This document shows positions 7,692 to 15,914 of a stretch of 38,904 bases of DNA, piece by piece; the first letter of the stretch is position 1, and every line of letters begins with the position of its first letter. Below the pieces are notes generated by a model that did no database searches, had not been told where the DNA came from, and saw only the letters and a list, made by a program, of their open reading frames with translations. The translations under genes and the position numbers were made by a program. Location of the stretch: the NCBI GenBank assembly GCA_902766785.1, contig CACXEO010000063.1, forward strand, positions 1 to 38,904. Reading direction: 5' to 3'. The stretch is from Oscillospiraceae bacterium (GTDB lineage: Bacteria; Bacillota; Clostridia; Oscillospirales; Ruminococcaceae).

Positions 7692-8566
7692 TTGTTTTCC
7701 CATTCCTTAATTAGTTTTGCATCCTCGTAAAGCTGGCAGTAACTTTGAAAGCGCGACAAGGATATATCCCCCTCTTCCAAAGCCTCTTTGACCGCACAAC
7801 CTATCTCCCCGGTGTGGGAGCAGTCATGAAACCGGCATTTCCCCAGATATGGCGCAAATTCACGAAAACATTCCGCAAGTTCTTCTTTTTTAATCAAGGC
7901 ATACTTATTCATTTCAATTGTTGAAAAACCAGGCGTATCCGCAACATAACCGCCGCTTACCGGATATAACTCAACATGGCGCGTAGTATGGCGGCCCCGC
8001 CCAAGCTTTTGGCTGATCTCTGAAGTTTCCAATTCCGACGTACCGAAGATATTATTGAGAAGGCTTGATTTTCCCACTCCTGAATTTCCGGTCAGTGCAG
8101 TTACTTTCCCTTCCAGATAAGGGAGCAACGTTTTGCCTGTATCCTCTTCCAGGCTATTGATAAGCATTGTGGTAAAACCTGCGTTACAATAAATCCGTTT
8201 CAACTCTTCCCCTTCTGCCAGGTCAACTTTTGTAATGACCAGCAGCGGCTCAATCCCCTTGTATTCGGCTACAGTCAAAAGCTTATCCAGGTTCAGCAGA
8301 TTAGGCACTGGCTCACAGGAGGAAACGACCAGCACAAGCTGGTCGAGATTTGCAAGCGGCGGGCGAAGCCATTCATTTTTGCGCGGAAAAACTTCATCAA
8401 TAACCCCCTTTTCCTCGCTGTCAACCGTAATTTTAACCCAGTCGCCAGCCAAGGGCGTTATTTTTTCCTTACGGAAAATACCTTTTGCCTTGCACTCATA
8501 AACACAACCGTCTTCCGCTTTGATATAATAAAAGCCGCCGATCCCCTTTAGGATAATCCCCTTCAA
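7688..8566 (-). CDS. rsgA: ribosome small subunit-dependent GTPase RsgA
   Basis: A late 30S-assembly GTPase with circularly permuted motifs, 292 residues. The OB-fold domain is at the N terminus. TKVD (G4, 112-115) comes before the P-loop GNSGVGKS (160-167), and DTPG follows at about 210, which is the order that defines the family. The C-terminal zinc site is C244, C249, H251 and C257 (CRFHDCSHTGEIGC). TTG start with AAGGA 6 bases upstream. In B. subtilis the homologue (CpgA) is phosphorylated by PrkC, whose gene lies just upstream here. An 85-bp gap with a strong hairpin separates the two genes. Confidence 0.95.
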   Translation of the reverse strand: MKGIILKGIGGFYYIKAEDGCVYECKAKGIFRKEKITPLAGDWVKITVDSEEKGVIDEVFPRKNEWLRPPLANLDQLVLVVSSCEPVPNLLNLDKLLTVAEYKGIEPLLVITKVDLAEGEELKRIYCNAGFTTMLINSLEEDTGKTLLPYLEGKVTALTGNSGVGKSSLLNNIFGTSELETSEISQKLGRGRHTTRHVELYPVSGGYVADTPGFSTIEMNKYALIKKEELAECFREFAPYLGKCRFHDCSHTGEIGCAVKEALEEGDISLSRFQSYCQLYEDAKLIKEWENK

Positions 8567-8600
8567 ACCGTTCCTTCTTTCTTTTATGACTGGATAGAAT

Positions 8601-8630
8601 GAATCCTCACCCGGTTACAAGTGAGGATTC
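8601..8630. other. intercistronic hairpin between prkC and rsgA
   Basis: A perfect 10-bp inverted repeat (GAATCCTCAC 8601-8610 with GTGAGGATTC 8621-8630) around a 10-base loop. GGTTAC occurs both in the loop and just outside the right arm. No T run follows on the - strand, so it is not a standard terminator. It may act as an mRNA processing or stability element between the kinase and GTPase parts of the transcript. Confidence 0.6.
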
Positions 8631-8651
8631 GGTTACTAGTTTCTTCTATTT

Positions 8652-10658
8652 TTATTCTCTTTCCGAGCTGCTACTTTCTGAGGACTCTGGAGGAGCAAAA
8701 GAAGCAAAGACCTTGGAATCGGTAGAGACGACACGGATGGAACCACCCTCAAAGTCGGCGCTATAACGTACAAACAACTTTTCATTCTCTGAAGAACCGC
8801 GCGGAACAATCATGACCCGGATATCATGAGAATCGGTACCGGAACCGGTCAGGGTAAATTTATAATTAGAAGTGGCTGACACATTAACCTCTTCTGTCTT
8901 CTTTACAACGCCGTCCATAAGCACCTTAAACGTAAAATACTGATAATTAGCAGAAGCACTTGAAGGAATATTTGCAGTAAAGGTAAGCGTACGGTTAGCG
9001 GGTACGCCATTGCTGACTTCAATAATGACCAGGGATGCCTCCGGAACTGTTGTCCCTTCTGCAATGCTTTGAGACAGGACAGTCCCTTTGGGCTCACTGC
9101 TTCCTACCTCTTTTACCTCGCACTTAAGCTTACGGTTATTGAGCTCAGTCTGAGCCTGAGAAACGGTCATACCAATCAATTTTGGCACAACAATCGGCTG
9201 CTCATCCTCACCCATGCTGACATATACAGTAACAACTGTATTCGTTTTTACCTGAGTTCCTTTTGCCGGATCGGTTTTGATAACGCTGCCCTTTGCCACC
9301 GTAGTATCAAACTGTTCTACCTTAGTGGCCTTAAGACCTTTTTTCTTCAACCGGTCTTCGGCCTCTGCATAAGAAAGATTGGTAACATCTGGAACATCCG
9401 TCATATTAAGGCCCTTGCTGACAACAACATACAAGGTTTGGCCTTCTTTGATTTTAATACCAGCCTTAATTTCTTGGTCGATGATATATCCAGCTTCATA
9501 TTCGTCAGAAAACGCAGTGTTTTTCTGCTCAATTTTTATTTTGCTGTATTTTTCATCATTTATAACCTCGTCATATACCTGGCCAACTAAGTTTGGAACC
9601 GTAACCTCCGGAACCTTTTCAAACATATCGCTGATCCCAAAAATTACAATACAGACGATGATAGAAACCACAACAAAAGCGGCCGCAACCCCTGCAAGGA
9701 TCGGAATCATATGAGATTTCTTTTCTTTGGCTTCTTCCTCTTCCGCATCCTCCTGCTTTTCAGCGGTAACAGCGTCAAAATACTTAGTGGCGTCATCATC
9801 ACCAAAATATTTATACTCAAATACAATGCTCGGATTCCGCTTAAATTCGTCAATATCCCTTAGCATTTCAGCCGCGCTCTGGTAACGCTTGGCAGGGTCT
9901 TTCTGCATAGCGCGGATTGTAATTTCTTCCAGCCCTTCCGGTATAGTTTCATTAATCTCACGCGGTTTACGTACAGGCGCCTGCATCTGCATAATAGCGA
10001 CTGAAACAGCGTTATCCGCTTCGAAAGGAAGCTGGCCGGTCAGCATTTCAAAAAGCATGACACCGACAGAGTAAATGTCGGTCTTTTCGTCAATTTCATC
10101 GCCTCGGGCCTGTTCCGGGCTGATATAGTGAACGGAACCAATTGCCTTATCCGTCATGGTTTTGCTGTCACCCCGCGCAAACCGGGCGATGCCAAAGTCC
10201 ATGACCTTGATAGTACCATCCTGGAGCAACATAATATTCTGCGGCTTTACATCGCGGTGGACAATCCCATTATCATGCGCGTGCTGAAGCGCGCGCAGAA
10301 CCTGAACGGTAAAATGCACCGCTTCTTTCCAGGTCAAAACACCCTGCTGTTCAATGTACTCTTTAAGGGTAATGCCAGAAATATACTCCATAACAATGTA
10401 CTGAATCCGGTCTCCAAAACTGACGTCTACAACCCTTACAATATTCGGGTGGGATAGCAAAGCTATCGCCTTAGACTCGTTTTTAAACCTCCTCAGGAAT
10501 TCACTATTCTTAGAAAATTCATCTTTGAGGATTTTTACCGCTACCACAGTGCCCTCAAGAATGTCATTTGCCTTATAGACATTTGCCATTCCTCCCACAC
10601 CCAGGAGCTCTGTAATTTCATACCGGCCGTCCAGCCGTTTTCCTACGTACTTATCCAT
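8652..10658 (-). CDS. prkC: membrane Ser/Thr protein kinase with three PASTA domains
   Basis: A Hanks-type kinase that senses muropeptides or lipid II and controls growth, wall synthesis and germination in Gram-positive bacteria. It has 668 residues. The cytosolic kinase domain covers 1 to about 270: GVGGMANVYKA glycine loop, K42, HRDVKPQN (H134-N141) and DFG at 154. An acidic juxtamembrane stretch follows, then one membrane segment (about 317-343). Three extracellular PASTA repeats follow (about 353-416, 421-484 and 490-551). The last ~115 residues after GVPANR form a beta-rich tail of no family I recognise, ending in a Ser/Glu-rich end. ATG start with GGAGG upstream. It is 22 bp after its partner phosphatase gene prpC. 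Confidence 0.96.
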   Translation of the reverse strand: MDKYVGKRLDGRYEITELLGVGGMANVYKANDILEGTVVAVKILKDEFSKNSEFLRRFKNESKAIALLSHPNIVRVVDVSFGDRIQYIVMEYISGITLKEYIEQQGVLTWKEAVHFTVQVLRALQHAHDNGIVHRDVKPQNIMLLQDGTIKVMDFGIARFARGDSKTMTDKAIGSVHYISPEQARGDEIDEKTDIYSVGVMLFEMLTGQLPFEADNAVSVAIMQMQAPVRKPREINETIPEGLEEITIRAMQKDPAKRYQSAAEMLRDIDEFKRNPSIVFEYKYFGDDDATKYFDAVTAEKQEDAEEEEAKEKKSHMIPILAGVAAAFVVVSIIVCIVIFGISDMFEKVPEVTVPNLVGQVYDEVINDEKYSKIKIEQKNTAFSDEYEAGYIIDQEIKAGIKIKEGQTLYVVVSKGLNMTDVPDVTNLSYAEAEDRLKKKGLKATKVEQFDTTVAKGSVIKTDPAKGTQVKTNTVVTVYVSMGEDEQPIVVPKLIGMTVSQAQTELNNRKLKCEVKEVGSSEPKGTVLSQSIAEGTTVPEASLVIIEVSNGVPANRTLTFTANIPSSASANYQYFTFKVLMDGVVKKTEEVNVSATSNYKFTLTGSGTDSHDIRVMIVPRGSSENEKLFVRYSADFEGGSIRVVSTDSKVFASFAPPESSESSSSERE

Positions 10659-10680
10659 ACTAATTCTGTCCCTCCGTAAC

Positions 10681-11406
10681 TTATTCGGTCAGCAGGACAA
10701 CTGTAATATTGTCCGGGCCGCCCGCTGCATTGGCAAGATCAATCAGCCGTTCTGGAACTTCTTCCGGCGGATGTTGTAGAACTGTTTTATAAATATCTGC
10801 TGCATCGCAGTTATTGGTCAGCCCATCGGTACAGATTAATACCCTGTCACCCGGATTAAGAGCCGTCTCAAGATAGTCAATGCAAACCTTGCTGTTTACA
10901 CCGACCGCGCGGGTTATAAGGTTACGCTGTGGATGTTTTCTGGCATCCTCGTCGGATATTTTTCCCTGTTCGAGCAACTCCTGTACCAGGGAATGATCCC
11001 TTGTTACCTGGGTAAATTCATTTTTACTAATGACATACGCCCTGCTATCTCCAACATGTGCAATATGCAAGGTGTTTTTTTCAACCAGTGCCGCGACCGT
11101 GGTTGTCCCCATCCCTTCAAACTCCGGGTTGCTTTTGGCAGAGCTGTAAACCTCAGCGTTCGCAGCTGCAACAGCAGTAATCAACAGGTCACGGATACCA
11201 TTTTGATCCACGCCGTCGCGGTAACCGGACTGAATCCGGTTGCAGATGATGTCACAAGCCATCTGACTTGCAACGTTTCCTGCCTTTTCCCCGCCCATCC
11301 CGTCACACACGACGGCGTAGCAGGATGATTCGCCCAGTTCACCATGACAGAAAACATCCTGGTTCATCTGCCGAACCTTTCCCGTATCCGTTTTTCCTAC
11401 AATCAT
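10681..11406 (-). CDS. prpC: PP2C-type Ser/Thr protein phosphatase
   Basis: Removes phosphate from PrkC and its targets. About 241 residues with the metal-dependent phosphatase motifs VCDGMGGEKAGNVAS, AHVGDSRAYV, LICTDGLTNN and GGPDNITVVLL, which supply the Asp ligands for the two metal ions. ATG 11406 is preceded by AGAGGTGAT. The frame is open further upstream into rlmN, but those codons lack family similarity. The start lies 7 bp after the rlmN stop. The prpC-prkC-rsgA order is the usual signalling module. Confidence 0.95.
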   Translation of the reverse strand: MIVGKTDTGKVRQMNQDVFCHGELGESSCYAVVCDGMGGEKAGNVASQMACDIICNRIQSGYRDGVDQNGIRDLLITAVAAANAEVYSSAKSNPEFEGMGTTTVAALVEKNTLHIAHVGDSRAYVISKNEFTQVTRDHSLVQELLEQGKISDEDARKHPQRNLITRAVGVNSKVCIDYLETALNPGDRVLICTDGLTNNCDAADIYKTVLQHPPEEVPERLIDLANAAGGPDNITVVLLTE

Positions 11407-11413
11407 TATAGGA

Positions 11414-12454
11414 TCACCTCTTAAAATTATGCCGGTTCCTTCGCAGCTGACCGCAGGCCGCATTAATATCGGCTCCAAGCGTTCGCCGTATTGTTGTATT
11501 AATTCCTAAAGAAAGCAACAAATTTTGAAAACGAACAACACCATCCTGCTCTGAAGCATGATACCCGGTTTCTTCAACACGGTTGACAGGGATCAGGTTA
11601 ACATGACAAAGCATCCCGCGGAGGCGGGCCGCAAGCTCCCTTGCGTCTTTTTCGCTGTCATTGACTCCGCGTATCAGCGCATATTCAAATGAAACTCTGC
11701 GCCGGGTAACATCCACATAATATCGGCAGGCTTTCAGTAATTCATCCACCGAATATTTCCGGTTGACCGGCATTGTTTTGGAACGAATTTTATCGTTCGG
11801 TGCATGGAGTGAAACAGAAAGCGTCAGCCCCAGCCGATGTTCGGCTAATTCATAAATCCGCTCTACCAAGCCACAGGTAGAAAGGGAAAGGTGGCGCAAA
11901 CTTAAATTCAACCCGTTTTCATCTGAAACCAGTTCAAGAAAACGGAGGACATTATCATAATTATCCAGCGGCTCACCAATTCCCATCATGACAACACTGG
12001 AAATTTTCCGCCCACTGTCCCGGGCGGAAAAATAAATTTGATCAAGCATTTCAGACGGAGTCAAATTCCTGACAAAACCGGCGATCGTCGACGCGCAGAA
12101 AGTGCACCCCATTTTACAGCCGACCTGAGAAGAAATACAAATACTGGTACCGTGGTGGTAGTCCATCAGTACGCACTCTACAAATTCACCGTCCCGGAGC
12201 TCATAAAGGTATTTTACCGTATTATCTATCTGGGACACAAGCTTTTTTGCAATATTTAGTGAATTTATGTAAAACCTGCTGTCTAACAACTGTTGAAATT
12301 TGGTAGAAATGTTGGTCATTTCCTCAAAAGAAAAAACTCGCTTTTTATGAAGCCACTCAAAAACCTGTTTTGCGCGAAACCTGGGTTCACCCAGCGCAAC
12401 GATTTGTTCTGTCAGCTCCGATAAAGTCAGCGACTTAATATCAATTTTTTCCAA
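11414..12454 (-). CDS. rlmN: 23S rRNA A2503 / tRNA A37 C2-methyltransferase RlmN
   Basis: A radical SAM enzyme that methylates C2 of A2503 in 23S rRNA and of A37 in some tRNAs. It has 346 residues. The cluster motif is C113-x3-C117-x2-C120 (CKMGCTFC), with MGIGEPLDNYDNV as the SAM-binding GEP motif. The catalytic cysteine of the C-terminal AACGQLR segment is C334. TTG start with GGAG 7 bases upstream. Only 4 bp separate it from rsmB and 7 bp from prpC, so the three are probably cotranslated. Confidence 0.96.
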   Translation of the reverse strand: MEKIDIKSLTLSELTEQIVALGEPRFRAKQVFEWLHKKRVFSFEEMTNISTKFQQLLDSRFYINSLNIAKKLVSQIDNTVKYLYELRDGEFVECVLMDYHHGTSICISSQVGCKMGCTFCASTIAGFVRNLTPSEMLDQIYFSARDSGRKISSVVMMGIGEPLDNYDNVLRFLELVSDENGLNLSLRHLSLSTCGLVERIYELAEHRLGLTLSVSLHAPNDKIRSKTMPVNRKYSVDELLKACRYYVDVTRRRVSFEYALIRGVNDSEKDARELAARLRGMLCHVNLIPVNRVEETGYHASEQDGVVRFQNLLLSLGINTTIRRTLGADINAACGQLRRNRHNFKR

Positions 12455-12458
12455 AAAA

Positions 12459-13778
12459 TCACTCCGCTCGTTTCATCAGCGCCAGATAAAAACCATCGGG
12501 ACCATCCGGCACCGGAAAAAAGGTAGCCTGGAAACCGCGCTGCTCCAAAAAAGGCAGCTCCGGCAGTAGTTCTGGGACAAAGGACGGGTTTTTCTTAAGA
12601 AACGTTTCCACAACCTGTTCATTTTCAAGTTTTGACAAAGAGCAGGTGGAATAAACAAGAACCCCTCCTGGTACGACATAATTTGACGCGTTTTCCAATA
12701 TATTCAACTGAATCAGCGGCAAATTTTTAAGATCCGCCATGGGTTTATACTTAATTTCCGGTTTTCTCCGAATGACCCCAAGCCCAGAGCAAGGCACATC
12801 GCAAAGGACGCAGTCGGCCTGTCCCAACTCTGCAAAATAGACCGACGCATCTGCAACTGAAGCGGAGACAACACCAGTTAATCCAAGGCGTTTTGCCCCG
12901 TTTTCAATCAGCCGTACCCGCTGGGGGTGCAGATCAAACGAGAATACAGTTCCACCTTGAAGGGATATTTCCTCGGCAATTGTGAAGCTTTTTCCTCCAG
13001 GCGCCGCACAAAGATCAAAAAGACGCTTGGGGCTACTGGACGCGGCGACAAAGGCGCAAAGCTGCGAGGCAATATCCTGCACATGGAATAATCCTTCTGT
13101 AAACGCCCGGCTCTCCACCGGGTTTCCCTTTACCACCGCCAGGCAGTATGGCATTCCAGATACCGGAAGGGTTTCAATCCCCTCCTCCATCAGCCGGACA
13201 GCAAGCTCTTCACCGGAACTTTTCAACGGATTAACGCGGAGGGTAATTGGAGGAGGAAGAAGCGAACTTTCAAGAATCCCTTTCATACGTTTTGCGCCGT
13301 AATCACGCTGGTACTGCTCAACAAGCCATTCCGGGCAGGAATATTGAATACTCAGGCGTCGCAGCGGTTCATCCGGGTAAGAGATGGCTTTCCCGTCCCG
13401 GATAAACTGTCGGAGTACAGCATTTACAAACCCCTTGGCCCCCGGTTTGATGGACGAGACCAATTTTACACTTTCATTAACCGCAGCCGAATCGGGCGTA
13501 TCCAGGTACAGAAGCTGGTAAAGCCCCATCCAGAGGACGACCCGCACGCCCAAATGCAGACGTTCCAACGGCTGTCTGGAATAACAGGACACGATATAAT
13601 CAAGGGTCAGCTTCCGCTCAATCACCCCGTAAAACAACCGTGAGGCAAAACCTTTATCCTGGCCGGAAAGGGCGCTTTTTTTCAAGGAAGCGTCAAGGAT
13701 CAGGTTTGAATAACTGCGGTCCTTTTCCAGCCGGAAAAGCGCGTCATAAACAATGGCACGTGCGTTTTTTAAAACCAT
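12459..13778 (-). CDS. rsmB: 16S rRNA C967 m5C methyltransferase RsmB
   Basis: Methylates C967 of 16S rRNA using SAM. About 439 residues. The N-terminal ~140 residues form a NusB-like helical domain. The methyltransferase domain has DLCAAPGGKS (SAM loop), DVPCSGLGVIRRKPEIKY and YSTCSLSKLENE, whose two cysteines act in catalysis and product release. ATG 13778 has AGGAG 8 bases upstream. The frame continues 27 bases upstream to a TTG without family similarity. It follows the peptidase gene with a 1-bp gap. Confidence 0.95.
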   Translation of the reverse strand: MVLKNARAIVYDALFRLEKDRSYSNLILDASLKKSALSGQDKGFASRLFYGVIERKLTLDYIVSCYSRQPLERLHLGVRVVLWMGLYQLLYLDTPDSAAVNESVKLVSSIKPGAKGFVNAVLRQFIRDGKAISYPDEPLRRLSIQYSCPEWLVEQYQRDYGAKRMKGILESSLLPPPITLRVNPLKSSGEELAVRLMEEGIETLPVSGMPYCLAVVKGNPVESRAFTEGLFHVQDIASQLCAFVAASSSPKRLFDLCAAPGGKSFTIAEEISLQGGTVFSFDLHPQRVRLIENGAKRLGLTGVVSASVADASVYFAELGQADCVLCDVPCSGLGVIRRKPEIKYKPMADLKNLPLIQLNILENASNYVVPGGVLVYSTCSLSKLENEQVVETFLKKNPSFVPELLPELPFLEQRGFQATFFPVPDGPDGFYLALMKRAE

Positions 13779-13779
13779 C

Positions 13780-14469
13780 CTATCTTCTCCTGTTTGACAG
13801 GGCAATCAGGCGGACAAGGTTTGCGATAGCGACGATCAACGCCGCGACATAGGTGAGCGCCGCAGCTCTCAAAACCCGTTTCGCTCCAACAAGCTCCCCG
13901 CCTTCGAGAATGTTTTGTGTTTCAAGTGTTTTCATCGCACGGCTGCTCGCATTGAACTCAACAGGAAGGGTGACGAGCTGAAAAAGCACGACAGCACTGA
14001 AAAGCAGGATACCAATAGTAACCAGGACATTCCAGGACATGATGATGCCGAGAATTGCAAGCGGAATTGCAATGCTCGATCCAATTTGGGTAACCGGGAT
14101 GATAGCCTGCCGGATCTTGATCGGCAAATACCCAGTCGCGTGCTGGATAGCGTGGCCAACCTCATGTGCCGCAACGCCGATTGCCCCGACCGAGCTGTTG
14201 CCATAGGTGGAATCGGACAGCCGGACAACATTAGAGCGCGGATCATAATGGTCAGACAAATTTCCCGAAACCCGTTCGATCTGAACATTATATAACCCGT
14301 TATCATCCAAAATACGCCGTGCCACTTCATCTGCAGTAACACCCTTAACATTTCGAACATTATTATACTTCCGAAAAGTTGAAGAGACGTTGACCTGCGC
14401 CCAAAGAGCAATTAACACCGCTGGAATCACTAAAAACAGGTAATAGGGATCAAAATAGAAAAAAGGCAA
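13780..14469 (-). CDS. YugP-type membrane zinc metallopeptidase
   Basis: A predicted membrane metallopeptidase of 229 residues with unknown substrates. The N terminus (FYFDPYYLFLVIPAVLIALW) is a membrane segment. The zinc motif is AAHEVGHAIQHATGY, with a HExxH core. At least two further membrane segments follow, including LAILGIIMSWNVLVTIGILL, and there is another hydrophobic stretch at the C terminus. TTG start with GAGGGG 8 bases upstream. It sits between fmt and rsmB, which are normally adjacent in B. subtilis, so it was probably added to the operon. Location in this block implies constitutive expression; the role is unknown. Confidence 0.88.
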   Translation of the reverse strand: MPFFYFDPYYLFLVIPAVLIALWAQVNVSSTFRKYNNVRNVKGVTADEVARRILDDNGLYNVQIERVSGNLSDHYDPRSNVVRLSDSTYGNSSVGAIGVAAHEVGHAIQHATGYLPIKIRQAIIPVTQIGSSIAIPLAILGIIMSWNVLVTIGILLFSAVVLFQLVTLPVEFNASSRAMKTLETQNILEGGELVGAKRVLRAAALTYVAALIVAIANLVRLIALSNRRR

Positions 14470-14474
14470 CTGTA

Positions 14475-15401
14475 TTACCCCTCTCTCTCAATAAAATCAC
14501 CGGCTGCCAAACGCCGACCTCTTAAAAAAGCATCGCCAGGCATCCGTTTAGAGCCTTCATACTGCACTTCAAGCAGTTCAAGCGCCCCGGAACCGCAACC
14601 AACAACAAAGCGCTTAGAATCCAGTATTTCCCCTGGTTTTCCCGCCGCTTCACAGAGGCGGGACCGGTAAACCTTGAGCCGTTTCCCATCAAGCTCCGTG
14701 TAGGCGCAGGGCCAGCCGGACAAGCCGCAGATCAGGTGATGCAGCTCCTCAGACGGTTTTGTAAAATCAAGCCGTCCCATCTCTTTGGTAAGCATCGGCG
14801 CGTGGGTTGCCGCAGCCTCATTCTGTGGCTCCGGATGAAGCGTCCCATCTTTGAGCGCAGACAGTGTTTTTATCAACAGCTCTGCGCCTATATGAGAAAG
14901 CCTTTCATAAAGTTCGCTGGCGGTTTCATTCTCACCCACCGGGGTTTCATCTTTAAGCAGCATGTCCCCCGTATCGATCCCGTCGGCCATAAACATAGTC
15001 GTTACACCGCTGACAGGGTCCCCGTTTAAAACCGTCCACTGGATCGGCGCAGCACCCCGGTATTTTGGAAGAAGGGAGCCATGGACGTTGATACACCCAA
15101 AGCGCGGCAGTTCTAACACAGCTCTAGGCAAAATTTTCCCATAGGCAACCACAACAATGAGTTCCGGTTCAAGCGCCTTCAACGTTTCAAAGACCTCATC
15201 TGTTCTCAAGGAAAGCGGTTGAAAGACCGGTATTCCAGATTCTTCAGCCGCCATTTTGACTGGCGGCGGCTGAAGACGGTGGCCCCTTCCCTTTGGCTTA
15301 TCGGGCTGTGTAAAGACGGCGGTGACTGTTTCACCGGAATCTAACAGAGCTTTTAAAGAAGGCACGGCAAAATCCGGCGTTCCCATAAAGACTATTTTCA
15401 T
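14475..15401 (-). CDS. fmt: methionyl-tRNA formyltransferase
   Basis: Formylates initiator Met-tRNA with 10-formyltetrahydrofolate. 308 residues with the N-terminal Rossmann start MKIVFMGTPDFAVPSL, catalytic N105 and H107 in CINVHGSLLPKYRG, and the MADGIDTGDMLL segment that holds the catalytic Asp. The C-terminal OB-like domain binds tRNA. ATG start. It lies directly after def, so the enzymes that add and remove the formyl group are made together. Confidence 0.96.
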   Translation of the reverse strand: MKIVFMGTPDFAVPSLKALLDSGETVTAVFTQPDKPKGRGHRLQPPPVKMAAEESGIPVFQPLSLRTDEVFETLKALEPELIVVVAYGKILPRAVLELPRFGCINVHGSLLPKYRGAAPIQWTVLNGDPVSGVTTMFMADGIDTGDMLLKDETPVGENETASELYERLSHIGAELLIKTLSALKDGTLHPEPQNEAAATHAPMLTKEMGRLDFTKPSEELHHLICGLSGWPCAYTELDGKRLKVYRSRLCEAAGKPGEILDSKRFVVGCGSGALELLEVQYEGSKRMPGDAFLRGRRLAAGDFIEREG

Positions 15402-15421
15402 TTTTTCCCCCGTTTTTTCAT

Positions 15422-15880
15422 TTACTCTTTTTCTTCCACAATTTTATCTGCAAGTTCCAAAAATAAAATTCCCTCGAGATGATCAATTTCATGGCAAAAG
15501 GCACGGGCGAGCAAATCCTCACCATCCCTTGTAAACGTTTTCCCATGCCGATCCTGAGCTTTAACAGTTACTTTTTTCGGGCGTTTTACGATGCCGAATT
15601 CACCAGGACAGGACAGGCAGCCCTCATATTCTTCCTGATTTCCGCTGCTTGCGGTGATAACCGGGTTGACAAGCTCAATCAAACCCTCCCCCGTATCAAT
15701 GACCACAACCCGGCGGAGAATTCCCACCTGGGGCGCCGCAAGGCCCACACCGTCGTTTTGATACATGGTTTCCGCCATGTCATCCAGAAGCTCCCACAGC
15801 CGCTCGTCAAATTTTTCAACAGGCCGGCACTTTTTCCTGAGGATTTCGTCTTCTTTCGTCACAATATTACGAATGGCCAT
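15422..15880 (-). CDS. def: peptide deformylase
   Basis: Removes the formyl group from new proteins. 152 residues with the three metal motifs [10 protein letters not shown] (44-53), EGCLSCPGE (C88 is the metal ligand) and CHEIDHLEG (H130, E131 and H134). ATG 15880 has GGAGAG 7 bases upstream. The frame is open upstream into priA, but this start fits the family N terminus. It lies 34 bp after priA and 20 bp before fmt. Confidence 0.96.
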   Translation of the reverse strand: MAIRNIVTKEDEILRKKCRPVEKFDERLWELLDDMAETMYQNDGVGLAAPQVGILRRVVVIDTGEGLIELVNPVITASSGNQEEYEGCLSCPGEFGIVKRPKKVTVKAQDRHGKTFTRDGEDLLARAFCHEIDHLEGILFLELADKIVEEKE

Positions 15881-15914
15881 TTGTTTTCTCTCCATTTCTA
15901 TCAAACAGTTTCCA

